Shown here in pieces: positions 14,428 to 22,149 of a DNA stretch of 27,931 nt. The position numbers and the translations under genes were made by a program. Numbering within the stretch: the first letter of the stretch is position 1; each line of letters starts with the position of its first letter. The notes under the pieces were generated by a model. It made no database searches. It was not told where the DNA came from and saw only the letters and a program-made list of their open reading frames with translations. Origin of the DNA: Anaerolineae bacterium (GTDB lineage: Bacteria > Chloroflexota > Anaerolineae > JAAYZQ01); assembly GCA_016926595.1 (NCBI GenBank), contig JAFGOG010000313.1:1-27931 (forward strand), given 5' to 3'.

Positions 14428-15330
14428 CTACGCCGGCTCCCGAGCAGCCACAAGGAGGCGCAGCAACCCACCCAAGATCAATGCGACCAAGCCAATCGCA
14501 ACCAGATAGACCCCGAACTGGATAGAGATGTGGATCTGGTCGTCAAGATACTGAGTCAAGACCTCCACCAGGCTGACCCCAAGGATCTGCTTGGTCCCAA
14601 TCTGATAGTAGCGATAAAAGCTCGCAGCGGCGACGGAAACCGCCACCACACCGGCCAGCGCCTGACCTACACCAGCGGCCAATCCCGATCCCCTCTTCCG
14701 AGCCATGATGTCGGCCAAGAGCAATCCCAGGGCCAGCAGGGCCACGCCAATGAACAGCCATGCCTGCTCGCTGTCCAGGCCGTTGTAGCTTTTGTCCAAG
14801 GCCCCGCCCAACAGCGGCAGGCGGAGTACCGGTGCTGTTCCGGTGCTGACCTCCACCCGGATCCAGTCCAACAGGGTACCCACGATCAGTATAGCGCTGC
14901 CAATGGCCACCACCAGCCGGGGCAGCCAAGCCAGACGATTCTGGCCGCCACAAAGATGCGGCACAGGGATTTCGCCCTCTCTCAACAGCTCCTGGGCAGG
15001 TGGCTCTGGAAGGGAATCGGGAGATGGGAGCGTCTCTTTTTCCAAGAAGAACCGGGTGTCGCCGATCTGGACCGGGACGCCGGGCGGCAGCGGATAGGCC
15101 TCATCAGGACGCAAGCGCGCGCCGTCGACGAAAGTGCCGTTGGTGCTCCCCAAATCGACGAGAAACCATTGGCCGCCGTAGCGCCGCAACTCAGCGTGGC
15201 GGCGCGAGACTTGAGTATCCTGTAACACCAGGTCACAATCCTGGCCCCGGCCAATAGCCAACAGGCCCCGCTCCAGGCGCAGCGCCTGCGCAGTACCTTG
15301 GCCCTGTTGGACGATTAGCTGCATAGTCAT
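14428..15330 (-). CDS. FHA-domain protein with four membrane spans
   Basis: This 300-residue protein has an N-terminal FHA domain (about 5-97) with IGRGQDCD, VSRRHAEL and GSTNGTFVDG, so the phosphopeptide-binding residues are intact. A short linker leads to four hydrophobic segments (about 134-157, 190-210, 217-243 and 270-292). The FHA domain should be cytoplasmic, making this a membrane dock for phosphorylated partners. A dispersed 24-nt element (one base changed in the core) encodes part of the loop after the first span. The start is the ATG at 15330; another in-frame ATG lies two codons on. It is 22 bases from the subtilase stop and 25 from the exporter start. No enzymatic motif is seen. 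Confidence 0.88.
   Translation of the reverse strand: MTMQLIVQQGQGTAQALRLERGLLAIGRGQDCDLVLQDTQVSRRHAELRRYGGQWFLVDLGSTNGTFVDGARLRPDEAYPLPPGVPVQIGDTRFFLEKETLPSPDSLPEPPAQELLREGEIPVPHLCGGQNRLAWLPRLVVAIGSAILIVGTLLDWIRVEVSTGTAPVLRLPLLGGALDKSYNGLDSEQAWLFIGVALLALGLLLADIMARKRGSGLAAGVGQALAGVVAVSVAAASFYRYYQIGTKQILGVSLVEVLTQYLDDQIHISIQFGVYLVAIGLVALILGGLLRLLVAAREPA
14821..14846 (-). repeat. Dispersed 24-nt ACCGGT element, copy in FHA/4TM gene
   Basis: The plus strand reads GCGGAGTACCGGTGCTGTTC then CGGTGC, one substitution from the main form. It is translated as STGTAPVLR, in a third frame (TGKAPVLR type), in the loop after the first membrane span. Confidence 0.8.
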
Positions 15331-15352
15331 GCTAGCCCTTTGCCGCCCCTAC

Positions 15353-18040
15353 CTAAGGCTCGAGCGAAGGCATGGCCGGCAACCCGGTAGGTAATGGCAT
15401 CTCCCCCGTCGGCACCGGCAACCCCGTAGGAAACCCGGTAGGCGCTTGAATGGTGGGCATACCCGTCGGCAATTGGATCGTTGGAAAGGCAGACGGCAAT
15501 CCCGTAGGCAGCCCAATCGACGGCAAGCCTGGCGTCGATCCGGATTGTTCTTCCTGGCCGGCCAATCCGTCAAACAACAGCACTGCGGCGACGGTCAGGA
15601 GGATCACCACCACAGCGATCGCCGCCGCCACCACCCACTTTGACTGGAATCGCTGAGAGGCGACACGATTTCCCTGCGCAACCGCTCGAGCTTGTACCCC
15701 ATGCCCCTGCGCCTCTACGACCTGGGGGGGATGCACGACGAAAGCAAAGGCCGAATCTCCCATGCCGATGAGGTCCCCGTGATTGAGCGGCTGAGGGCTG
15801 TCCTCAACCACCTGGCGGTTGAGAAAGGTGCCGTTCGACGATCCCAGGTCGCGCACAAACCAGCGGCCAGCCTGCAGCTCCAGGCAGGCATGCCGGCGCG
15901 AGACAGATGACTCGGGTATGATCAGGTTGTTGTCGGCGCCACGGCCGATAGTGAACGGCGACCGATCTATGGCAAAGCTTTGGCCAGCCAGTGGGCCACC
16001 TTCGACGCGGAGGCTGGCCGTCACCCCCTGTCCCCTACTCCCCACCTGAGGCGCATGTCTCCCCCCGGCTATTGCCGGCTGGCTCGCGGGATAAAAGCCC
16101 GCCTTTACCCCCGGCAAAGCCGCCTGCTGCACAGGCTGGCGCCCCCGGAGGGCCAGAACAATGCCAGCAATCAGGGCTAGCGAGAGAGCACCCATGCCCA
16201 CCAAGAGAGGTACGACCAGGCCTGCACCTTCTCTGCTTTCTGTTCCGGCCTGCGCGGAGCCTCTTGCCTCTCCGCCTGGCCTGGCAGGCTCACCTGGACC
16301 GCTGACGACCTGCCGGCCAGCCACCACGAGGGCGAACGGTTGGGGACCCTGCTGGACCTGATAGGCGTGGACGACGATGCGATAGTCGCCGGCAGGATTG
16401 CCGGCGGCAAGCGGATCGACCACCCGCACGGCCTCGACGTTGTTCAGCCGATCGGGCTCGGCTCCCATGTTGCCGCGATAAGCCCTCCCATCCGGCGTCT
16501 CAACGATCAGATCCAGGTCGTTGACTAGGACGGGTGAGGCCGGTTCGATCACACCCGGCAATTGGATCGATTCGGGCTCCACAGGGCCAGGTGGATCGGT
16601 CCACACTAACGTCACCCGCAGCGGTTCGTCGCCGGCCGCGACGTAGCGGGTATAGACCGCCTCCTGGCCGGTATTCAGCCCGGTGTTTTCGTCGACGAAC
16701 CAGACCTCGCGCCCTCTCCCCGGGGCAACCGACTCGATCAGGTTGACCCTGCCCCAGCCGGTCACCGGATTGGGCCAGGCATCAGGCACATCCTGAGTCG
16801 GCCCTCGACCGAATTGGCCAGGGCTGATATCGACAGCGCCGTTTATCAGAGTGGCCTTGATCAGCGCCGCGCTGGGGTTGGACACCCCTTGCCGTTCGAC
16901 GTACCATTCGCGGATCAAGGCCACGGCGCCAGCGACGAGCGGCGTAGCCATGCTTGTGCCACTGCAATAGACATAGTTCGCATCGTAGGCGCCGAACAAC
17001 TCACCGGCGCCGGGGTCGTGAGAGCGGGCCGATATGATATTTGTGCCAGGAGCCACCACGTCAGGCTTGATGCGCCCATCGTTTGTCGGGCCCCGGCTGG
17101 AAAAAGGGGCCATACCATTGGCATTGTCGGATGGCAGGTCGCTAGCCAGCGGTTCGGCGGTATAGCTATCGCCCAGCAACCCGCTGAGCAGATCCCCTGT
17201 GCCACCCCACTTGTCGGCGGCGTGCCCACCGCTGGATCGCAGCCCTTCACTGGCGCCTACGGTAATCACATTCTTGGCCGTGCCCGGCGAGGCCGTTGAA
17301 TGCTGGTCGACCACGCCATCGGGTGGAGGCAGCTCCAGCCCGCCTTCGTACGGCGTGAGGATGTCAACCCCCTCGTTCCCGGCAGCGAATAGCACCACCA
17401 GGTCGGGGTGTTCCCATACAAAGCGGTCAACCTGGGCGCTCTCAACCGTATAGCGGCCAGCCGTTAGAAAGCGCGCCAGCGGCTTGATGAAAAAGTTGGC
17501 CCCCCAACTGTTGGTGTGCACCCGCGCCCCGGCGTCGTAGGCCTGCCCCAATAGCTCGCCCAGATCGCCGGGCAACCCACCCAGTCCGCCGTCGGCATCC
17601 ATGAGCGACTGGAGAACCAGGTCCGCTTCAGGCGCCACACCGGCGAATGATCCACTGTACTGATGGACAGCCGGGTTACTGCCGGACAGAGCGCCGCTGC
17701 CAGCCGCCGAACCGGCGACATGGGTACCGTGACCCTGTGGATCGCTCCAATCATCCGGCCGGCCAAGGGCAAAGGCCTGACGCACGCGGCCTTTCAGATC
17801 GTCGCAGAGCGTGTCGAAATCGCCGGTATCGAGACCGGTGTCGGCCACAGCAATGACCTGCCCTTGGCCATACAGCCCCAACTGCCAGACCGACTCGGCC
17901 TCCAGGATAGTGTGGCCGGCCGCGTCATTGAACGACACCAGGCTGAATGCGCCTGCAAGTAAGGGCAGGACCAGCGCCACGACAAGCGGAGTACCGGTGC
18001 TTTTCCGGTGTGGCCGGCTAAAAGACCTTGGTGAAGACAA
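15353..18040 (-). CDS. Membrane subtilase (S8) with cytoplasmic FHA domain
   Basis: This 895-residue protein has an N-terminal signal/anchor (about 18-38) and a subtilase domain (about 55-440). The catalytic triad is Asp67 (VADTGLD), His104 (GHGTHVAG) and Ser363 (GTSMATPL), with oxyanion Asn222 (AAGN). A beta-rich domain (about 445-575, TLVWTDPPG and NDLDLIV) resembles KP-43-type protease C-domains. A span (607-632), an FHA domain (675-770: TIGRGADNN, SRRH, SSNGTFLN), another span (801-824) and Pro-Thr-Gly repeats follow. The protease should face outward and the FHA inward. The annotated start is a TTG inside the vwa gene (23-base overlap). A GTG at codon 21 is the alternative. The TTG start gives a normal basic n-region partly built from a dispersed repeat. 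Confidence 0.92.
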   Translation of the reverse strand: MSSPRSFSRPHRKSTGTPLVVALVLPLLAGAFSLVSFNDAAGHTILEAESVWQLGLYGQGQVIAVADTGLDTGDFDTLCDDLKGRVRQAFALGRPDDWSDPQGHGTHVAGSAAGSGALSGSNPAVHQYSGSFAGVAPEADLVLQSLMDADGGLGGLPGDLGELLGQAYDAGARVHTNSWGANFFIKPLARFLTAGRYTVESAQVDRFVWEHPDLVVLFAAGNEGVDILTPYEGGLELPPPDGVVDQHSTASPGTAKNVITVGASEGLRSSGGHAADKWGGTGDLLSGLLGDSYTAEPLASDLPSDNANGMAPFSSRGPTNDGRIKPDVVAPGTNIISARSHDPGAGELFGAYDANYVYCSGTSMATPLVAGAVALIREWYVERQGVSNPSAALIKATLINGAVDISPGQFGRGPTQDVPDAWPNPVTGWGRVNLIESVAPGRGREVWFVDENTGLNTGQEAVYTRYVAAGDEPLRVTLVWTDPPGPVEPESIQLPGVIEPASPVLVNDLDLIVETPDGRAYRGNMGAEPDRLNNVEAVRVVDPLAAGNPAGDYRIVVHAYQVQQGPQPFALVVAGRQVVSGPGEPARPGGEARGSAQAGTESREGAGLVVPLLVGMGALSLALIAGIVLALRGRQPVQQAALPGVKAGFYPASQPAIAGGRHAPQVGSRGQGVTASLRVEGGPLAGQSFAIDRSPFTIGRGADNNLIIPESSVSRRHACLELQAGRWFVRDLGSSNGTFLNRQVVEDSPQPLNHGDLIGMGDSAFAFVVHPPQVVEAQGHGVQARAVAQGNRVASQRFQSKWVVAAAIAVVVILLTVAAVLLFDGLAGQEEQSGSTPGLPSIGLPTGLPSAFPTIQLPTGMPTIQAPTGFPTGLPVPTGEMPLPTGLPAMPSLEP
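15359..15532 (-). repeat. Degenerate Pro-Thr-Gly coding repeats at subtilase C-terminus
   Basis: The last 60 or so codons encode repeated LPTG(L/M/F)P-like blocks, predicted to lie outside the membrane after the last span. The LPTG strings resemble sortase signals, but they are repeated, with no hydrophobic segment or basic tail after them. A cell-wall-spanning spacer is more likely. Confidence 0.6.
17986..18010 (-). repeat. Dispersed 24-nt ACCGGT element at the subtilase N-terminus
   Basis: The copy starts eight bases downstream of the vwa stop codon and is translated as HRKSTGTP in the n-region of the subtilase signal/anchor. It provides some of the positive charges of that region. Confidence 0.85.
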
Positions 18041-19883
18041 ACTCCACCTCGCCGAAGCGAATGATGTCGCCGCTTTCCAGGCGGTGAGGGGCTTCGATCT
18101 GTTCGCCGTTCACAAACGTCCCGTTGGCGCTGCCGATGTCGAACACGACAAACTCGCCCTTGTCCTCCTTGATCCAGCCGTGGTGCCTGGAAATGGTAGG
18201 ATGATCGACGACAATCTGATTGTCTGGAGCGCGCCCGACGTTCATCGTGCCCTTGAGATCGTGCTTTTGATCAGGCCGGGCCTTGTTGACCAGCATGCCC
18301 AGGTGCTTTGGCGCCCGCTCGATGACACGGGTGCCCTCGAGCGGCGCGCCTGCCGGCGGCGGGCCGAAGGGTGAGCCTGGCTGCCGCATCTCTCCGCCAA
18401 CGGGCGAAGCCGGAGGCCAACCGCCGGGCGCCGGCTCGCCCCAGCCGACGACGGTGCCATCCTCGGCAGCGGCCGAAGAGGTTGGGGCAGCAGCCCTCGA
18501 CCTTGGCACTCCAGTGATATCGGGTTCCCTGGCGAATGGAGGCGGAGCGCCGGCGCCCACCCCGGGAGGCATAGCGGGCTCTTGCACGTACGGCTCTTCA
18601 AACTGAGAAGCAGCCACAGCGGCCTGTTTGGCCTTGCGACCCCGCAGCAGGATGACCAACAGCACCACGACCAGGATGATCAGGAGCAGCGCTCCTCCGC
18701 CTATAGCCGCAGATAGCCCCAGATTGTCCTCGATCTGTTCCTTTACCTTGTCGATGATGCCCGCGGCGGTGGGTTCTGGCGTCGCCGAAGGCGGTGGCGC
18801 TGGGGCGGCAGTCGCGTCCGGCACCGCACCTGAAACCACCAACGCTGTCGGGACGGCCTCTGCGCCCAACCAGAACTTGACATCGTCAAAGGCGCTGCCC
18901 TGGGGAGTATGCGCCCTGACCATCAGATCGTGATAGCTGCTGTCCTCGGCCAGGCCGGTGGTATAGGCCAGGTGATATTGCTGTTTGAGCTGGTCGAGAA
19001 CGTTCTGGAAAAGGGTGGTCAGTTCTTCGGCGTTGGGCGTCTCCTGGTATTGCCCACCCGTGCGCGCGGCCAGACGGAATAGATAATCAGAGTCGATCTT
19101 GCCGCCCACCCCGATGGTAAAGACGGGGATGCCTTGCCGCGTCGCCTCATTGATCGGATCGTCGGGCGCAAACCGGCTGCCTGCGTCAGGCACCGGCGTC
19201 CCCTTTGCGTTGTCCCGTTCATCGCGCCCATCGGTCATCACGATGACAACCCGCCTGCCGGCTGGCTCCTTGGAGGTCAGGTTCAAGCCCTTGTAGATAG
19301 CATCGTAGAGTGGTGTGTCCCACCCGATCCTGGTGTCCAGTTGGTCGATCAGATTCCGCAAAGCGTTCTTGTCGGTGGTGAAACCGATCTCTTTGCCGTC
19401 TATCATATTGTCAAGGTCGATCTCGTCGCTGAAGGCGATGATAGCAGCACGGTCGGCCGCATTCAATTTGTCGACAAAGGCGTTGGCAGCTCGCTTGGCC
19501 TCTTCAATCGGCTGACCCCTCATGCTGCCACTTACGTCGATGACCAGCATGACCGAGACGACCGCGTCGGGATTGACCTGGGTGGCGACCTCGGCCGGCT
19601 GGAAGGACACCCTCCCATCCTCGATCAGCTCAAAGCTGTCGGCGGCCAGGTCCAGAATCGGGATCCCGTTGGCGTCCCTTACCGTGACTAGCACCTTCAT
19701 GTCGGGGTAACCGTCCATGTTTAGATGGTCGATGGTCACGTTCACCGGCCCCTGAGCGCCGACCGACAATGAAGGGCTGAATGAGAAAAGCAATGCCACA
19801 GCCAGAATAGCAGTCACAATGCCCCTCACCTGCCTCGGCCTGGCAGGGGGGGAGGAAGGAGTTTCCCTGGAAGCGTCTTTCAT
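18018..19883 (-). CDS. Extracytoplasmic VWA protein with membrane span and cytoplasmic FHA
   Basis: This 621-residue protein has a signal peptide (about 20-43), a beta domain and a von Willebrand A domain (about 108-300) with a complete MIDAS: Asp116, Ser118, Ser120, Thr190 and Asp218. An Ala/Pro/Thr linker, one span (about 389-413), a Pro/Gly-rich cytoplasmic linker and a C-terminal FHA domain (about 540-621: NVGRAPDN, SRHH, SANGTFVNG) follow. The MIDAS should bind a metal and an external protein ligand while the FHA reads phosphothreonine inside. AGGAGG precedes the ATG, and the upstream FHA gene ends nine bases away. The topology parallels the next gene's subtilase-FHA protein. A role as partner or substrate adaptor for the subtilase is an inference. 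Confidence 0.93.
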   Translation of the reverse strand: MKDASRETPSSPPARPRQVRGIVTAILAVALLFSFSPSLSVGAQGPVNVTIDHLNMDGYPDMKVLVTVRDANGIPILDLAADSFELIEDGRVSFQPAEVATQVNPDAVVSVMLVIDVSGSMRGQPIEEAKRAANAFVDKLNAADRAAIIAFSDEIDLDNMIDGKEIGFTTDKNALRNLIDQLDTRIGWDTPLYDAIYKGLNLTSKEPAGRRVVIVMTDGRDERDNAKGTPVPDAGSRFAPDDPINEATRQGIPVFTIGVGGKIDSDYLFRLAARTGGQYQETPNAEELTTLFQNVLDQLKQQYHLAYTTGLAEDSSYHDLMVRAHTPQGSAFDDVKFWLGAEAVPTALVVSGAVPDATAAPAPPPSATPEPTAAGIIDKVKEQIEDNLGLSAAIGGGALLLIILVVVLLVILLRGRKAKQAAVAASQFEEPYVQEPAMPPGVGAGAPPPFAREPDITGVPRSRAAAPTSSAAAEDGTVVGWGEPAPGGWPPASPVGGEMRQPGSPFGPPPAGAPLEGTRVIERAPKHLGMLVNKARPDQKHDLKGTMNVGRAPDNQIVVDHPTISRHHGWIKEDKGEFVVFDIGSANGTFVNGEQIEAPHRLESGDIIRFGEVEFVFTKVF

Positions 19884-19892
19884 CTCAGCCTC

Positions 19893-20627
19893 CTATATCC
19901 TCTTGAAAACAAGGGTCGTCTCGCCCACCAAGAGATAATCACCGTCATGCAGCTCGCAGCGATAGACCTGGCTTTCCGGATTCCTGTAGGCCGTCCGACT
20001 GCCAACAAAGGTGCCGTTGCGGCTGCCCATGTCGTATAGCATGAAAGCCGGTTCCTGGCCCTCCTGAACCTCGACCCGGATGCGAAAGTGCTGGGACGAG
20101 CAGGCGTCGTCGGCCAGCATGATCTGGTTGCCCGCCGCTCGTCCGATCACCGTCGTATCCGGACGCAGGTTGTGCACCTTGCCAATCGAAGCGCGATCGG
20201 GTCCGTCCACCACAACCAGCCAGGCGAAGACAGGGGGAACCCGGTCCTTGATGATCATGGTATGGCCTTGGTCGGAGATTGGCGCCTGGTACCCAGGCCC
20301 GCCTGCGCCGGGCATCACAGGAGGACCGAACGGCGATGGCGATTGCTGCTGGGGAGCACCGCCACTATTCCAGCGCGGAGTACCGGTGCTTTCCCGGTGC
20401 GGAGTACCGGTGCTTTCCCGGTAAGGCGGCGGTGTTGGCGTGTCTTGGGGGGTTGCCCGCACAAAAGCCGGCCCTTGTCCCTGACCCGGCGTAACCTGGA
20501 TCGTTGGATCCATCCCGCCATTGCGATCGGCGTCTCCGGCAACGGTCTCCGGACCTGGCTGAGCCGCGCCTGGTCGTGGTTTCGAGCCAGGGGGCGTCTG
20601 CATTGGGGTTGTGCGATCATCCGACAT
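19893..20627 (-). CDS. Soluble FHA-domain protein, first gene of the signalling operon
   Basis: This 244-residue protein has a Pro/Gly/Gln-rich N-terminal half (about 1-130) and a C-terminal FHA domain (about 150-240) with VIGRAAGNQ, S-S-Q-H-F and GSRNGTFVG. The open frame reaches an ATG at 20696, but AGGAGG sits just upstream of the ATG at 20627, so I use the shorter form. Two tandem copies of the dispersed 24-nt element encode RESTGTPHRESTGTP in the disordered half. It has no catalytic or membrane segment and probably acts as a phosphothreonine adaptor. Thr residues in its N-terminal half are possible phosphoacceptor sites for the operon's kinases, which is an inference. Confidence 0.88.
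   Translation of the reverse strand: MSDDRTTPMQTPPGSKPRPGAAQPGPETVAGDADRNGGMDPTIQVTPGQGQGPAFVRATPQDTPTPPPYRESTGTPHRESTGTPRWNSGGAPQQQSPSPFGPPVMPGAGGPGYQAPISDQGHTMIIKDRVPPVFAWLVVVDGPDRASIGKVHNLRPDTTVIGRAAGNQIMLADDACSSQHFRIRVEVQEGQEPAFMLYDMGSRNGTFVGSRTAYRNPESQVYRCELHDGDYLLVGETTLVFKRI
20375..20424 (-). repeat. Dispersed 24-nt ACCGGT element, two tandem copies
   Basis: Two units of exactly 24 bases (20380-20403 and 20404-20427) carry CTTTCCCGG instead of CTTTTCCGG on the plus strand. Both share that change, which suggests local duplication. They are translated in the HRxSTGTP frame. Confidence 0.87.
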
Positions 20628-20744
20628 CTTTTCCTCCTCTTGGTCAGAAACGTCCGTCAGTAGGATATCTATGGCACAAGAACTTTTTGCAATCACGGGT
20701 GAGCTCGACTCTCACATAAGCACAAACGAAACCTGAACGCCCCA

Positions 20745-20773
20745 ATTATACCATCACCCCGCAAATCGGTCAA
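20745..20773 (-). promoter_or_regulatory. Sigma70-type promoter of the FHA/kinase operon
   Basis: On the minus strand TTGACC (20773-20768) and TATAAT (20750-20745) are separated by 17 bases. The start point would be near 20738, giving a leader of about 110 bases before the ATG at 20627. Gaps between the nine downstream genes are all under 50 bases, and I saw no comparable internal promoter. This promoter could drive the whole stretch of about 16 kb. Confidence 0.75.
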
Positions 20774-20805
20774 ACGGGATCGAGTCCACTAGGGCACAGG
20801 GCCTT

Positions 20806-20836
20806 TTGGACAGGGTTATCCCTTGTAGGCTATAAT
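20806..20836 (+). promoter_or_regulatory. Promoter upstream of dcd-like gene
   Basis: A perfect TATAAT lies at 20831-20836. The best -35 is TTGGAC at 20806-20811 with a long 19-base spacer (or TGGACA with 18). The ATG follows at 20862, with a GAGGGGGAG ribosome-binding site. It is divergent from the kinase-operon promoter, with about 30 bases between the two -35 regions. Confidence 0.6.
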
Positions 20837-20861
20837 AGGAACAAACCGAGGGGGAGCGCAC

Positions 20862-21434
20862 ATGACGATCAAGCCCGATCGCTGGATCCGATGTATGGCC
20901 GTGGAAGAGAAGATGATCGAGCCGTTCGAGCCGGCGCAGGTACGAGGAGAGGTCATCTCTTACGGGCTGTCGTCGTATGGCTACGACGTACGGCTGGCGG
21001 GCGAATTCAAGGTGCCGGCAAACGGCAGTGGAGTGCTAGACCCAAAGGCCATCAGTCACGGAGAGGCAGCGGGGGGCGTCCCCTTTGTCGATGTGCAGGC
21101 CTCAACATTTGACCTGGCACCTAATACCTTCGTCCTGGGCCGGACCATGGAGTATTTTCGCCTTCCACCCAACGTCATGGCATTGTGCATGGGCAAAAGC
21201 AGCTATGCCCGGTGTGGAGTCATGGTCAATACGACGCCTTTTGAGCCAGGCTGGGAGGGTTACGCCACACTGTGCATCGCCAACAGCGGGCCGCGCCCGG
21301 TCCGGCTGTATGCGGGGGAAGGGATTGGACAGGTGGTGTTTTTCGAGAGCGCTGAGCCGTGTGAGGTGACCTATGCAGACCGGGCGGGCAAGTACCAGGC
21401 CCAGCGGGGCATCACGCCGGCACGAGTGGGATAG
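20862..21434 (+). CDS. dcd: dCTP deaminase-like protein, catalytic Glu replaced by Cys
   Basis: This 190-residue protein matches the long-type Dcd/DUT family throughout: [13 protein letters not shown] (33-45), [13 protein letters not shown] (111-123), [13 protein letters not shown] (125-137), [13 protein letters not shown] and a C-terminal AGKYQAQRG tail. Dcd makes dUTP from dCTP for thymidylate synthesis. The conserved catalytic Ser and Arg of the GKSSYAR loop are present. The Glu normally found in the TLE(F/I)xN motif (E138 in E. coli) is Cys138 here (TLCIAN, codon 21273-21275). I recalled that alignment rather than computing it. Loss of the general base would make classical deamination doubtful. 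The gene is directly followed by a uracil-DNA glycosylase, a functionally coherent pair. Confidence 0.88.
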   Translation: MTIKPDRWIRCMAVEEKMIEPFEPAQVRGEVISYGLSSYGYDVRLAGEFKVPANGSGVLDPKAISHGEAAGGVPFVDVQASTFDLAPNTFVLGRTMEYFRLPPNVMALCMGKSSYARCGVMVNTTPFEPGWEGYATLCIANSGPRPVRLYAGEGIGQVVFFESAEPCEVTYADRAGKYQAQRGITPARVG

Positions 21435-21438
21435 CGAC

Positions 21439-22137
21439 GTGACACAGACAAGCGGGATAGAGGTCATCAGCATCGCCCAACGAGGCGCCCGGCTGTCGCA
21501 GCCGTTCACCATGATCGACCTGATCCAGGTCGACGATCTGATGTTGAGCATCTTCCGGTATTGTAGTCGCTGTCCGGCGTTGGCTGTCAACCGGCGCCAG
21601 ATCGTCCACGGCTATGGTGCGCCTGACGCTCGCATCTTGTTCGTGGGCGAGGCGCCCGGCTACAAAGGCGCCGATGTGACGGGCGTGCCCTTTACCCGAG
21701 ACCGGTCAGGTGTGCGGTTCCAGCAGATGCTGATCGCGCTGGGACTGTCAGCCGAGACCGATCCGCGCGTCGAGCGTCCCCGGCTCACCTGCTTTGTGAC
21801 CAACGTGGTGCGCTGCAATCCACCGGCAAACCGCGCGCCAAGCCGCGAGGAGATTGCCAACTGTCTGCCGTACCTGTGGGAGGAGCTGGCGGTGGTGCAG
21901 CCGGAGATCGTGGCGCCGATCGGGAGGGTGGCGGCCCAGGAGCTGTTCATGTATCTATTGGGCAGGCCGGCGCCGCCCACCAGCCAGGCCCATGCCCAGG
22001 TGTTCCCCATACCGGAAAAGCACCGGTACTTTGCTGGCATGGCCAGGCCCAGGATACTGCTGCCAATGCGCCACCCGTCCCGCATTTCCAATGCCGAGCT
22101 GGAGCGCTTTATCGCCGCCATGCGGCTGGAATGTTGA
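21439..22137 (+). CDS. Uracil-DNA glycosylase superfamily, family 4/5 Fe-S type
   Basis: This protein of about 232 residues starts at a GTG four bases after the dcd stop. An ATG 25 codons further in is possible. It has a [4Fe-4S] pattern Cys42-x2-Cys45 and Cys126-x15-Cys142, matching the spacing of family 4 enzymes. Motif 1 is GEAPGYKGADVTGVPFTRDRSG-like (positions 70-91; Gly70, Glu71, Pro73, Gly74), and its second half looks more like family 5 UDGb. The C-terminal HPSRIS is also family 5-like. It removes uracil from DNA, fitting its place behind dcd. A copy of the dispersed 24-nt element (PEKHRY, about 191-196) sits in the variable loop before the HPS motif. Confidence 0.85.
   Translation: MTQTSGIEVISIAQRGARLSQPFTMIDLIQVDDLMLSIFRYCSRCPALAVNRRQIVHGYGAPDARILFVGEAPGYKGADVTGVPFTRDRSGVRFQQMLIALGLSAETDPRVERPRLTCFVTNVVRCNPPANRAPSREEIANCLPYLWEELAVVQPEIVAPIGRVAAQELFMYLLGRPAPPTSQAHAQVFPIPEKHRYFAGMARPRILLPMRHPSRISNAELERFIAAMRLEC
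22011..22030 (+). repeat. Dispersed 24-nt ACCGGT element, copy in UDG gene
   Basis: This is the only copy in a plus-strand gene, and the only one whose A-rich strand is the plus strand. It therefore keeps the same orientation relative to transcription as all others. It is translated as PEKHRYF, the same frame as the 14035 copy. Confidence 0.82.
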
Positions 22138-22149
22138 GGCGCATCCCGG

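Noticed and set aside
15359..15532. Sortase (LPXTG) anchoring signal at the subtilase C-terminus
   Set aside because: LPTG strings are repeated many times and are not followed by a hydrophobic span and basic tail. The protein already has its own membrane spans.
4591..20627. Type VII secretion-like locus (subtilase resembling a mycosin, FHA, ATPase)
   Set aside because: There is no EccC-type FtsK/SpoIIIE ATPase, no WXG100 substrate and no EccB/D/E homologue. The ATPase is an ABCG-type exporter.
4591..20627. TerY-P type stress triad (VWA + PP2C + kinase)
   Set aside because: The VWA protein here is secreted and membrane-anchored with FHA, the kinases and phosphatase are transmembrane, and no Ter proteins are present. 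The likeness is only in component types.
20628..20696. N-terminal extension of the first FHA protein from the ATG at 20696
   Set aside because: AGGAGG with good spacing precedes the ATG at 20627, and the extension has no domain content.
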